Assembly: GCA_963693315.1 (NCBI GenBank)
Contig: OY856188.1
Span: forward strand, 194,318,322 to 194,382,321
Direction: 5' to 3'
Origin: Diogma glabrata
Taxonomy: Eukaryota > Arthropoda > Insecta > Diptera > Cylindrotomidae
DNA: 64,000 bases
This document shows positions 20,755 to 31,892 of this stretch, piece after piece. The position numbers were made by a program, and so were the translations under genes. Position 1 is the stretch's first letter. Each line of letters begins with the position of its first letter. The notes beneath the pieces were generated by a model. The model searched no databases. It worked only from the letters and a program-made list of their open reading frames with translations, and had not been told where the DNA came from.

Positions 20755-23703
20755 TAAGAGTTTCTCTGAAATTAATTTTTTTCATATTTTATTACTGTAG
20801 ACCAAAAAACAATAATAAACCCAAATTTTGAGAACCCTGGGATAACCTGCTTAAGAGATATTCTCAACCTTATATTCTTTAACATTGACTGAAGCAAGCA
20901 AGGGTATCGTTGAAATAAGAGTTTCTCTGAAATTAATTTTTTTCATATTTTATTACTGTAGACCAAAAAACAATTATAAACCCAAATTTTGAGAACCCTG
21001 GGATAACCTGCTTAAGAGATATTCTCAACCTTATATTCTTTAACATTGACTGAAGCAAGCAAGGGTATCGTTGAAATAAGAGTTTCTTTGAAATTAATTT
21101 TTTTCATATTTTATTACTGTAGACCAAAAAACAATAATAAACCCAAATTTTGAGAACCCTGGGATAACCTGCTTAAGAGATATTCTCAACCTTATATTCT
21201 TTAACATTGACTGAAGCAAGCAAGGGTATCGTTAAAATAAGAGTTTCTCTGAAATTAATTTTTTTCATATTTTATTACTGTAGACCAAAAAACAATTATA
21301 AACCCAAATTTTGAGAACCCTGGGATAACCTGCTTAAGAGATATTCTCAACCTTATATTCTTTAACATTGACTGAAGCAAGCAAGGGTATCGTTGAAATA
21401 AGAGTTTCTCTGAAATTAATTTTTTTCATATTTTATTACTGTTGACCAAAAAACAATAATAAACCCAAATTTTGAGAACCCTGGGATAACCTGCTTAAGA
21501 GATATTCTCAACCTTATATTCTTTAACATTGACTGAAGCAAGCAAGGGTATCGTTGAAATAAGAGTTTCTCTGAAATTAATTTTTTTCATATTTTATTAC
21601 TGTAGACCAAAAAACAATTATAAACCCAAATTTTGAGAACCCTGGGATAACCTGCTTAAGAGATATTCTCAACCTTATATTCTTTAACATTGACTGAAGC
21701 AAGCAAGGGTATCGTTGAAATAAGAGTTTCTCTGAAATTAATTTTTTTCATATTTTATTACTGTAGACCAAAAACCAATAATAAACCCAAATTTTGAGAA
21801 CCCTGGGATAACCTGCTTAAGAGATATTCTCAACCTTATATTCTTTAACATTGACTGAAGTAAGCAAGGGTATCGTTGAAATAAGAGTTTCTCTGAAATT
21901 AATTTTTTTCATATTTTATTACTGTAGACCAAAAAACAATTATAAACCCAAATTTTGAGAACCCTGGGATAACCTGCTTAAGAGATATTCTCAACCTTAT
22001 AATCTTTAACATTGACTGAAGCAAGCAAGGGTATCGTTGAAATAAGAGTTTCTCTGAAATTAATTTTTTTCATATTTTATTACTGTAGACCAAAAAACAA
22101 TAATAAACCCAAATTTTGAGAACCCTGGGATAACCTGCTTAAGAGATATTCTCAACCTTATATTCTTTAACATTGACTGAAGCAAGCAAGGGTATCGTTG
22201 AAATAAGAGTTTCTCTGAAATTAATTTTTTTCATATTTTATTACTGTAGACCAAAAAACAATTATAAACCCAAATTTTGAGAACCCTGGGATAACCTGCT
22301 TAAGAGATATTCTCAACCTTATATTCTTTAACATTGACTGAAGCAAGCAAGGGTATCGTTGAAATAAGAGTTTCTCTGAAATTAATTTTTTTCATATTTT
22401 ATTACTGTAGACCAAAAAACAATAATAAACCCAAATTTTGAGAACCCTGGGATAACCTGCTTAAGAGATATTCTCAACCTTATATTCTTTAACATTGACT
22501 GAAGCAAGCAAGGGTATCGTTGAAATAAGAGTTTCTCTGAAATTAATTTTTTTCATATTTTATTACTGTAGACCAAAAAACAATAATAAACCCAAATTTT
22601 GAGAACCCTGGGATAACCTGCTTAAGAGATATTCTCAACCTTATATTCTTTAACATTGACTGAAGCAAGCAAGGGTATCGTTGAAATAAGAGTTTCTCTG
22701 AAATTAATTTTTTTCATATTTTATTACTGTAGACCAAAAAACAATAATAAACCCAAATTTTGAGAACCCTGGGATAACCTGCTTAAGAGATATTCTCAAC
22801 CTTATATTCTTTAACATTGACTGAAGCAAGCAAGGGTATCGTTGAAATAAGAGTTTCTCTGAAATTAATTTTTTTCATATTTTATTACTGTAGACCAAAA
22901 AACAATAATAAACCCAAATTTTGAGAACCCTGGGATAACCTGCTTAAGAGATATTCTCAACCTTATATTCTTTAACATTGACTGAAGCAAGCAAGGGTAT
23001 CGTTGAAATAAGAGTTTCTCTGAAATTAATTTTTTTCATATTTTATTACTGTAGACCAAAAAACAATAATAAACCCAAATTTTGAGAACCCTGGGATAAC
23101 CTGCTTAAGAGATATTCTCAACCTTATATTCTTTAACATTGACTGAAGCAAGCAAGGGTATCGTTGAAATAAGAGTTTCTCTGAAATTAATTTTTTTCAT
23201 ATTTTATTACTGTAGACCAAAAAACAATTATAAACCCAAATTTTGAGAACCCTGGGATAACCTGCTTAAGAGATATTCTCAACCTTATATTCTTTAACAT
23301 TGACTGAAGCAAGCAAGGGTATCGTTGAAATAAGAGTTTCTTTGAAATTAATTTTTTTCATATTTTATTACTGTAGACCAAAAAACAATAATAAACCCAA
23401 ATTTTGAGAACCCTGGGATAACCTGCTTAAGAGATATTCTCAACCTTATATTCTTTAACATTGACTGAAGCAAGCAAGGGTATCGTTGAAATAAGAGTTT
23501 CTCTGAAATTAATTTTTTTCATATTTTATTACTGTAGACCAAAAAACAATAATAAACCCAAATTTTGAGAACCCTGGGATAACCTGCTTAAGAGATATTC
23601 TCAACCTTATATTCTTTAACATTGACTGAAGCAAGCAAGGGTATCGTTGAAATAAGAGTTTCTCTGAAATTAATTTTTTTCATATTTTATTACTGTAGAC
23701 CAA
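20753..23703. repeat. Satellite array of 161-bp units, about 18.3 copies
   Basis: The landmark AGAACCCTGGGATAACC recurs every 161 bases from 20831 to 23568, eighteen times. Units are almost identical. A site near unit centre alternates between ACAATAATAAAC and ACAATTATAAAC in copies 1-10, giving a 322-bp dimer. Copies 11-15, 17 and 18 all carry the first form and copy 16 the second. No open reading frame persists across units. The array lies inside the J2 RT sequence, with a 24-bp filler (23704-23727) on its right. Confidence 0.95.
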
Positions 23704-23727
23704 CTGTGTTGTTTTATTACTGTGTAC

Positions 23728-25327
23728 CCTGTCCTTGACGAGTCCGAATATATTTGTCCTGCGATTTTTCTCAAATCGGCCACTTTTGCGTTCGGCAAGC
23801 TCCGAAAAAGGCCAATTCCCATACAAGGTTGTACAACTGGTCCAGTAATGGTCCATTACTGGCAGCCAGTAATGCAGCGATGGGCGAGTACTGGCAACCA
23901 CGACTGGGCCATTAACATAATTTTACTGGATGATAACTTCGGACAATAAATGGTTGCCATTCTTGGGCCAAATACTGGCAACCCTGACTGGGCCGTTAAA
24001 AAAAATTTATACATTATTATCATATGTAAATTTAAATAAATTAAATACAAACTAATTTAAAATAAAATAAAAATGACGGAAAAAATTCAAAACTCCCCAT
24101 ACAACTGGTTCAGTTGCAAGAATGGCTGAGTAATGGCAAACACAGCCCTGACTCCACCAGTACTCCGCCATTAAAAAAAATATAAAATAATATTTTTTAT
24201 ACATAAATTTAAATAAATTATTTACAAAATAATTAAAATAAAATAGAAATGAAAATAAATTAAAACATATACTAACCTTTTCTTTATTACCATAGTCTTT
24301 CAACCGACAAGGCGATAACTAAACTATATGTGAAATTTTTCAAACTACGTATTTCTAAAAGGGAAAATGCTCTAGTGAAATTTAAAAAAAATGACATAGA
24401 TCGGCAAATTCATGACTACAGTACTGGCCCAATAACAATAGCCAAGTAATATTTACCATTCATGGGCCAGTGCTTGGCCATTCAAAGGTAACAATATACT
24501 GGCTATTTTCTGTAAACCATAGATCGGCCGATGATTGGTTCTAGTATTGGCCCAGTAACAATAGCCAAGTACTGTTAACCATTAATGGACCAGTGCTTGG
24601 CCGTATGTCAATGTCTGGCAAAACCTACTTGGGTTGCCCGCGATCTTGTAAATTTGCTACAACATTTTTTTTTAACTGTGGGGTTTGGAAATTTGTTTGA
24701 AAACAAGAGGGTAAGCTTGTCCGACCAAAATGTGTCTGCTATTCTCGAGTCCGACAACTGACATTTTGTATGTTTGGGTTGACGGACTAGACAATAGCAG
24801 ACAAATTTTTGTCGGACAAGGTTACCCTCGTGTTCTAAATCAAATTTCCTACCACCATAGTTAAAAAAGAAAACAAAAATTTACAAGATCCCGGGCAATC
24901 GGCATTTCTCGGAGCTTGCCGAACGCGAAAGCGGCCGATTTGAGAAAGATCGCAGAATAAATGTTTTCGGGCTCGTCAAGGACAGACGCCTCACGAAGTA
25001 TAAAATATGTGGTAAACATCACATGAAATTGGCGCCGGCCCAGGGACTTTAAGAAAGAGACTTGGTTACAAAACAGAACAATGAGGAACTCCTGCATGAG
25101 TTGAAAAGACATCCGATGAAATACCATCATCATTGACTCGAAATTTCCGCTCGGAAATAAAGCTTTGTATCCAAGATATAAGTTGCTCATCCAAACCATA
25201 ACATCTTAATTTGCAAATAAGATTGTTGTTCCAAACTTTATCAAATGCTTTGGATATATAAAGAGCAACACCGAAAGTCTCACCAGGATTTTCAAGCGAC
25301 TTGCTCCACACATGAGTGACAAAGGAA
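23728..25327. repeat. 1,600-bp direct duplicate of 19155-20754
   Basis: The segment repeats 19155-20754 at a constant offset of 4,573 bases and I found no difference by eye. All translated frames in it are the same as in the first copy. It includes most of element B, the whole of C4 (here C5, 23818-24633) and part of the J2 RT. The right-hand copy continues naturally into J2 at 25328, whereas the left-hand copy ends at the satellite. It is either a very recent duplication or an assembly effect. Confidence 0.9.
23818..24633 (-). mobile_element. C5: copy of C4 within the 1.6-kb duplicate
   Basis: It is identical by eye to 19245-20060 and present only because its host segment was duplicated; it is not an independent insertion. 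Confidence 0.85.
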
Positions 25328-25523
25328 AGTAAATCTCCCGCTCTTCCTTTTCGAAACTCGTATTGTCTTTCATTAAGTGGTTTGGAAGACTCTAAGAAGC
25401 TCATTATATTAAAGTATTTCTCAAAAATTTTAGAAACTACTGATAAAATTGAAATGGGTCTGTAATTTGTTGGATCAGTCTTACTACCGTTTTCGGAACT
25501 GGTTGTACGCTTGCTGTTTTCCA
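25053..25523 (-). pseudogene. J2 reverse transcriptase, N-terminal and palm segment
   Basis: This is the longest intact piece of the J2 RT. It reads GSKTDPTNYRPISILSVVSK, then RQYEFRKGRAGDLLSFVTHV, SKAFDKVW and GVPHCSVL. YRPISLLP and Q.GFR..R..  are standard motifs of Jockey-clade RTs. The first codons lie at the edge of the C6 insertion: across it the J2 frame would continue upstream as a tryptophan-lysine (IWK) codon pair, split by the CA/TG duplication. A single frameshift near the insertion is likely. Confidence 0.8.
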
Positions 25524-26324
25524 CCCAAGTAGGTTTTGCCAGTCATTGACATACGGCCAAGCACTGGTCCATTAATGGTTAACAGTACTTGACTATTGTT
25601 ACTGGGCCAATACTAGAGCCAATCATCGGCCGATCTATGGTTTACAGAACATAGCCAGTATATTGTTACCTTTGAATGGCCAAGCACTGGCCCATGAATG
25701 GTAAATATTACTTGGCTATTGTTATTGGGCCAGTACTGTAGCCATGAATTTGCCGATCTGTCATTTTTTTTAAATTTTACTAGAGTATTATCCCTTTTAG
25801 AAATACATAGTTTGAAAAATTTCACATATAGTTCAGTTATCGCCTTGTCGGTTGAAAGACTATGGTAATATAGAAAAGGTTGGTATGTGTTTTAATTTAT
25901 TTTCATTTCCATTTTATTTTAATTATTTTGTAAATAATTTATTTAAATTTATGTATAAAAAATATTATTTTATATTTTTTTTAATGGCGGAGTACGGGCG
26001 GAGTTTGCCATTGCTCAGCCATTCCTGCAACTGAACCAATTGTATGGGGAGTTTTGAATTTTTTCCGTCATTTTTATTTTATTTTAAATTAGTTTGTATT
26101 TAATTTATTTAAATTTACATATGATAATAATGTATATTTTGTTTAACGGCCCAGTCATGGTTGCCAGTATTTGGCCCAAGAATGGCAACCATTTATTGTC
26201 CGAAGTTATCATCCAGTAAAATTATGTTAATGGCCCAGTCGTGGTTGCCAGTACTCGCCCATTGCTGCATTACTAACTGCCAGTAATGGACCATTACTGG
26301 ACCAGTTGTACAACCTTGTATGGG
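25524..26324 (+). mobile_element. C6: complete 801-bp C-family element with CA duplication
   Basis: It runs from CCCAAGTAGG to CCTTGTATGGG with CA at 25522-25523 and 26325-26326. Taking it out restores the J2 reading FPEIWK. Structure is as in C4: repeated GGCC/TTGGC motifs at both ends and two AT-rich tracts in the middle. The left third carries GGTTAACAGTACTTGAC and the right third TGGTTGCCAGTA repeats. Confidence 0.8.
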
Positions 26325-26326
26325 CA

Positions 26327-26893
26327 TATTTCAGGAAAAACTGTTTTCTTATATGACAAATAAGAGATTTTTGTGAGGATTCGTGCTAACTCCCTAGCAA
26401 AGGTTTTCAGAATTATTGGAGGAATCTGGCCTAGATGCTTTGTTAGTTTTAATTTGTAAAAGCATTTTCCGAATGATGTTTTTACGAAAAATTATGCGCA
26501 TCATGTTGTGCGAAACTCTACGAATTGGCTTAGGTAAGAAATTGGGTTCTTTTAGTGTAAATTTTTAGAGAAATAATTTCCTAGAAGGTTAGCTTTTTCT
26601 TTTGGGTCAATGACCGGCATATCTCTATCAATTAGGGGAGGTAAAGAAAACTTATTGACTTAGAAATTCCATGAACCAGTTTGGTGGGGTTCAGCAAATT
26701 TAGATGCTTTTTTCCTATTAAATTGATTTTTTCTGCATCTATTAGTTTTCTACATATATTTCTCTCATTTCGGTACTGTCTAAGGTTTTCGTCAGTTTTG
26801 TTTGATTAAAATTTTGAAGTGCTTTTTTTAAATTTTAATTGCTTTTTTGCAATTTTTGAAAAACAATAGATCAGTCTTAGGAACGGTTAATCT
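26327..26893 (-). pseudogene. J2 linker between endonuclease and reverse transcriptase
   Basis: Lies between C6 and the hAT element and should encode the region between endonuclease and RT. The edge nearest C6 keeps the FPEI codons. The rest is too degenerate for me to read as protein. Confidence 0.45.
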
Positions 26894-26901
26894 ATTGGGA
26901 A

Positions 26902-28000
26902 TAGGGTTTCTAAATATCCGACCTATTTGATTATCCGGATATCGAATACATAAACAATAAATTATCCGGATAATCCGGATATCCGGATAATTAAACAATA
27001 AATAAAACATTTTTTTTTATTTTGCGGTATTTAAATCATTTATGTATATTTTTCGTGTATCTATATTAATTAATTTTATATATAGTCACAAAATAACAAA
27101 AATAGTAACAAATCATAAATAATAATAATAATAAAATAAAATTATTGATAAATTTAATTAAATTAACGAAGTTATTGATGCATTTATAAAAATGCATATT
27201 TTAGAAAAATTATTGCATTAATTAATTAATAATTACAATGTCTCGATATTGAATCGAGTTCTAATTTTTGTCCTGGTAAGACCAGCAATTGAAAATACCC
27301 GCTCCGTTGCAGTTGATGTAGGTTTTAATGGTAATAATACGCAGTATAGAATATTTAAATTGCCCTCCGTTTTTTATAATTATTTAAATAAATGAAATCT
27401 TTTTTCAGCAATATGGAGCTTCCTTCATTCTGCTTCTCAACATGAGTAATTAAAGCAATAGTATTTTCAAGTACTTTCTGCAGTTGCGATTTCTTATACA
27501 AACTTCACTACTTAGACTTTCTTCATCTTCACTTTCAATAGTAATTTCATTAGTGATTTCCTAAGAGTCATAATTTAGAAGTACAGCTCTCATAAACTTA
27601 AAAAAAATAGCCAACACTTCAGATTTTATTGACAGGGCCACAAGTTTATAAAACATTAGTTTTTTAAAATTAATATAGCATTAAATAAATATTAGTAAAA
27701 TATCTTTACACTGCAGATTCACGAAGTGTTTCATAAAATATTCAATGATTACAGTTTTCAAAACATTAATGTTGTAAATAAATTTTTAAACCTTGTAGTC
27801 ACTTCACTGCACTAACAAACTTTGCAACGCAAGTTAATAGTTATTTGAACTTTTCAACGCAATTTGATTATTTTTTTACAAAATAAAGGGTTTTTTAATA
27901 TCCGGATAGTTGCAAAAAAGTATCCGGATAATCGAATAGTCAAAATATGGTCGAATAATCCGGATAATTCGATATCCGGATATCCGGATTAGAAACCCTA
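26902..28000 (-). mobile_element. hAT element with perfect 8-bp target duplication
   Basis: TIRs TAGGGTTTCTAA at both ends, and ATTGGGAA duplicated at 26894-26901 and 28001-28008. Subterminal zones carry repeated ATCCGGATA/TATCCGGAT palindromic motifs, at least five at each side, as expected of transposase binding sites in hAT elements. The interior has a transposase C-terminus on the minus strand (27236-27500). At 1,099 bp it is an internally deleted copy. It is inserted in J2. Confidence 0.85.
27236..27500 (-). pseudogene. hAT transposase C-terminal (dimerisation) domain
   Basis: The minus strand reads PTSTATERVFSIAGLTRTK and ends RFNIETL followed by a stop. This is the hAT C-terminal dimerisation motif (P.TS...ERVFS.AG.......R.......L). 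Upstream, in frame, are LQKVLENTIALITHV (near 27450-27480) and, after a frameshift at a run of A near 27370, ILYCVLLPLK. The last about 40 codons are undisturbed. The catalytic core is missing, so the element needs transposase supplied from elsewhere. Confidence 0.8.
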
Positions 28001-28008
28001 ATTGGGAA

Positions 28009-28870
28009 TAAAACTCCGCATACCCTCAAAAATAGCCTCCGAAAAATTTAACGCAGCTATGTTAGGGTCTTGACCGGTAAGACAATTATGTTTCCAGGAA
28101 AACCGCTTAAAAAATGTCTAAGACCCTCCCAATTCGCAGCTTTATAGTCCTAAACAAGACGAGGATTGGCTTTAAATTGTTTTTTTGGAATTGGTAAATT
28201 TAACTGAGTAGAGATCAAATTATGATCTGAACCGCCTAAAAGATCTGATAATTTAAATTGTACATTTGTTAAAAACAAATCAAGTATAAGTTATTATTTC
28301 GTTCAGGAATGACAAGCACTCTGGTAGGCTGATCTATCATCTGTGTGTAATTATGTTAAAGACCAAATAGCTCAGTATGTTTTCCTATCTCATCAGTAGT
28401 GGAACTGTGTGTGAGCCATTCTTTACTGTGGACATTAAAGTCACCAAGAACTATAAACTTGGCATTAGGATACTCAAATAACCTATCTATTTTTTCAGAT
28501 AGGTCCTGGAATAAATTGATGTTCACAGACGTGTTAGGCGAACGATAAAGCCCAAAGACAAACAACGTTTGATTAGAACAACAAATCTTAAGTGAAACCA
28601 TATTGTGGTATTTTGAACTTAATTCTAAATTTTTAATTCTTATATAATGGTGTTTCTAATAAATACACAATCACCATGCTTGAAATAAAATGAGGACTCA
28701 AGTTCATAATGTGGACAAGGGTATTTACTATACGTTACAGCTCAGTCGCTGATAATCGTTTCAGTTAAGAAAAGAATATCAGCTGTTTGAAACTTTGAAG
28801 ATAATGATGGACTGAATAAAGGTTGATGTTCAAACCTCTTATGTTAGCAAAGGGGTTAATTTCGGCATTT
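28009..28870 (-). pseudogene. J2 apurinic-type endonuclease domain
   Basis: The frame 28356-28601 has SLKICCSNQTLFVFGLYRSP and FIVLGDFNVHSKEWL. GDFN.H..W is the catalytic signature of the APE-like endonuclease that nicks target DNA in non-LTR elements, and YRSPN is its usual partner motif. Sequence continues in other frames towards 28870 (for example ADILFLTET-like codons near 28780) and towards 28010, with stops. No intact ORF1 (gag-like) protein was recognised to the right. Confidence 0.75.
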
Positions 28871-29640
28871 AATAAGACGACTAATTAAAAAAAAATAAAT
28901 AAAAGCAATATTGAGCAATTCACTCGAAACAAAAATACTATGAATATTTTGCTACTTTAAGGAATAATTATTCAAACAGTTGAACTATTTTGACTACCTT
29001 AACATTTGGAGAACCTGAATCTAAGTCTAAGTTGACTGTTAAAATTGACAGTTTATATCAACCTTATGTTATTTACCATTTAAGATACATCAAAACTCGA
29101 TGCAACTCGATGGAAGTAAATTAAACAGCGAGCGAAATAATATTATATGAGAAATAATCTATTAACTTAGCTTCTGGCAAATTTAACCTATGTATAATCA
29201 ATTAAAAAGAAAAAGGGCTAACAATTATATGTAACTTCACAAAATTCAACTAAATGTCAAGATCAATAAAAAACATGTAACTATGACTAAGTTCCCAGTC
29301 AAGACTATTAATCGAATTTCGGCTAATTTTGATTATATGGATGTCGACTCGAGACCTTCCTTTCTATTTACATTTTGTTTTGAAAAAAAAATCAAAACAA
29401 AACTTGCGAAAGCAAGGTTCAACTTATGATTTTTATAGTAATCCAGTTGAAAAAGGTTGTCACGGATCTTGGTATGGACTTCAAGTTACTTCAGGGTTCG
29501 GTTGTTTTTTAATTAATCGAGCAAAAGTTTATTGAAGTCGAATTTAGTTCTATGTAAAAGTAAAATTATATAAATATTTGTGACATTTGGTTTAGCTGTA
29601 AAATATCTTGGGTAGAAAAGGCCAATATTGAGAAAACATA
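28870..29640. other. Unassigned AT-rich stretch
   Basis: May include the 5' part of J2. The open frame at 29329-29535 has no family I recognise. Nothing else seen. Confidence 0.4.
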
Positions 29641-29647
29641 TGATTTG

Positions 29648-29700
29648 GTGGCGTAGTGGTTAAGATGTCGAATTTCGGACATCATGTTTCGGGCTAGAAG
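29648..29700 (+). other. tRNA-like / SINE-head-like segment
   Basis: TGGCGTAGTGG fits a Pol III A box, and TGTTTCGGGCT about 35 bases on is a poor B box. Between them GATGTC and GACATC pair like an anticodon stem around an 8-base loop. No acceptor stem is evident, so this is at best a tRNA-derived relic, not a functional tRNA gene. Confidence 0.3.
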
Positions 29701-29703
29701 ATA

Positions 29704-30169
29704 TAGTAGAATTTTTTGCCAGCGAATTTTTGACAGATAGGACGCAGCAAGAGATAAAAGATGAGACAAAAAGTAAAACAGAGATGTATTATTTATTTTG
29801 GGATAAATTTGTTTTCAAAACAATTATATTAGTTAAATTTCTACTTCTAGTTCGTACCATTTGTTTGTTGTGATATTTGTTTCCATAGGTGTCGTTATTT
29901 TTATTATAATTATTTTTAATTATCAAAATTTTGTTACATTGCCTACAAAATCATTAATACTTTTACTAGTTTTTGATTTTCTATTATAATTGGTTGAATT
30001 TCAATAGTAATTTAATAACTTTATGCGTTTTTTTTGTTCATTTTAATGGGTCTCCAATAGTTTTTTATTATTTTAATCGAGACACTGAATGTGCAAACAA
30101 TATGCGCATGTGCAAACAATATGCGCATAACAAACAAATTTCGTGTTCGCTGGCAAAAAAATTCTACTA
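29704..30169. mobile_element. TA-flanked MITE with 23-bp TIR
   Basis: TAGTAGAATTTTTTGCCAGC at the left matches the inverse of the right end GCTGGCAAAAAAATTCTACT closely. TA lies outside both ends (29702-29703 and 30170-30171). This fits a Tc1/mariner-type non-autonomous element of 466 bp. It contains a direct ATATGCGCATGTGCAAACA repeat near 30090-30130. Confidence 0.65.
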
Positions 30170-30559
30170 TACTTGGCCAAATTTTTTCTTGAATTTATTT
30201 AGGAAAATAACTAAAATTGAAGATTAAGGTGGAAATTTGCACAAAAATGAAAAAAGAACTGTCCTTCTCCATGATTAAAGCCCACACATAGAGTTATATA
30301 TAAAAACTTGATTTCTAGCAAACAATATCGTGCCATCATCAATAAATACTCCATAGCTTATGATTGAGAGTGCTGTCGTTGACCGAATTTAGTTCTTCCA
30401 CTAGCACGTATGTCAATAGCAGGTGAAAAAAATTTACAAATAAAAAAAACTAAGGGATTAATTTTTTTCTCAATTGTAAATTTTTTTCCCTGTGATTGAC
30501 ATTATACGTGCTGGCGGTGGATCGTTAATGCGCTTAAAATTATCAAAATAAATTTTGTT

Positions 30560-31770
30560 TTTGACTAAATACTTATATCCTCAGGGGTCACTAGTCTGAT
30601 TAGACCGTGCGATACGGGACTTGGCGAACCCGAGGTACCTGAGCTATAGTGGGCTCTAGCCTGCTAGTGCAAACCGTAAACCTGTTGCCATGTCTAGCGG
30701 GAACGGGGACCTTGGCTTAGCCGCCGGGTCGCGTGAAGGATATTTTATTATATGATAGGATTTATTGTTTAGCTACCCATTTTTAAAACAAATTATATTT
30801 TGATCAAATGACTATTACATTTGATAAAAAATTTAAAATATGCATCCAAAATATTTATGGATTGAATGCCAACCGTGACGCAGTGCAACATCATCTCAAG
30901 CATGACAAACCGCATATTTTTTTCTTACATAAACACAAGTTTCTGAAAACTATCCCTATGACGTAACACTAAATCCCAAATATAGGCTTGATTCGGCTTT
31001 TTCGGCTTCATCAAGGTGTTTGTGCATACATTCATGAGAGTGTTGCATATAAACGCTTTGTCATTTTGCATAGTGATGCAAACGCATGGAGGGATCAGTT
31101 TTTATTGTTTCGAAATTTTTTTTCATTTTTGATCTACGGGTGTGGCAACCCCCCGTACTCCAGTCCCTGCTATTGACATGCGAGTTAAGTTAACGTGAGA
31201 TTTCACATACCACTGGCCACAGCAGTGAGATATCACTAGCCAAGGTGACATCTTAGGGGTGGTTGCGGATGATCTGTATTCAATTAACGGTAGCACCCTC
31301 AATCTTCTAGCTGTGGAATATTCCTTGCTAGTGAGACGCTATTGCTTAATCGAGGAAACGAGCCTTTATATAACTATGTGTGGGCTCTAATCATCAAAAA
31401 AGAGAGTGCGTCACAGTATCAAGGAATATGGCACCGGTTGGATTATTGGCAACTACATTTTTGTTTTGTTTCAGCAAATTTTTGTAAAAAATTTGCTATT
31501 TACTTTTTATTTTACTTTTATTTACTCTATTCTATAAAATATTTGCCTATGTCATATTTTGTCAGTGATAGGATTTATTGTTTAGTTATCCATTCTTTAA
31601 CAAAAAAATATAAAAAAGACAAAAAAAGAAAGATTTACGTCCATCAACACCTTTGAACGTATGTTGTTGTGGGACCTTGGTATTATAAGGTTTTTATGTG
31701 TTGTTGTGACACATATTGTAATTCCTACTACACAACACATTTTATTAAAAAAAATAGTGATACCAGAAAT
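30560..31770 (+). mobile_element. J1a: Jockey-like element reduced to 5' region plus 3' end
   Basis: A relatively GC-rich 5' segment (30585-30735, with GGGACTTGGCGAACCCGAGG and TCTAGCGGGAACGGGGAC) is followed by the J1 5' block with the GATATCAC/GTGATATC dyad (31141-31330). Then comes the 3' UTR block with TGTTGTTGTGACACAT and a short A-rich tail (about 31540-31770). Endonuclease and RT are absent. The same 5'-plus-3' fusion recurs at 40190-44020. Confidence 0.55.
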
Positions 31771-31892
31771 TATGAACTACATAGTGATGGCTACAACACA
31801 GTAGTATTAAAGGTTTGTCTACCTGAAATTTTTTTTTCACAATAGCTCTATACCGGTCCCCAAACAAACATAATCCCAATTTTTTTAATCTC

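Larger units (their letters stand above)
16100..28900 (-). mobile_element. J2: Jockey-like non-LTR retrotransposon broken into pieces by at least five insertions
   Basis: On the minus strand the domains appear in family order: endonuclease at about 28870-28010, linker 26893-26327, reverse transcriptase at 25523-25050, 20754-20480 and 19092-18977, then the post-RT C-terminal region at 17020-16340. Removing the insertions restores plausible codon order at several junctions. For example the LFL and YIND parts of the RT meet when the element at 19096-20476 is taken out. Frameshifts and stops are common, so it is long dead. The 3' end lies near 16100-16300 but no A-tail is evident; the 5' end near 28900 is uncertain. 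Confidence 0.7.

Noticed and set aside
20753..23703. CRISPR-like array
   Set aside because: Units are head-to-tail copies of 161 bp without distinct spacers, in an insect-type genome with intron-containing genes.
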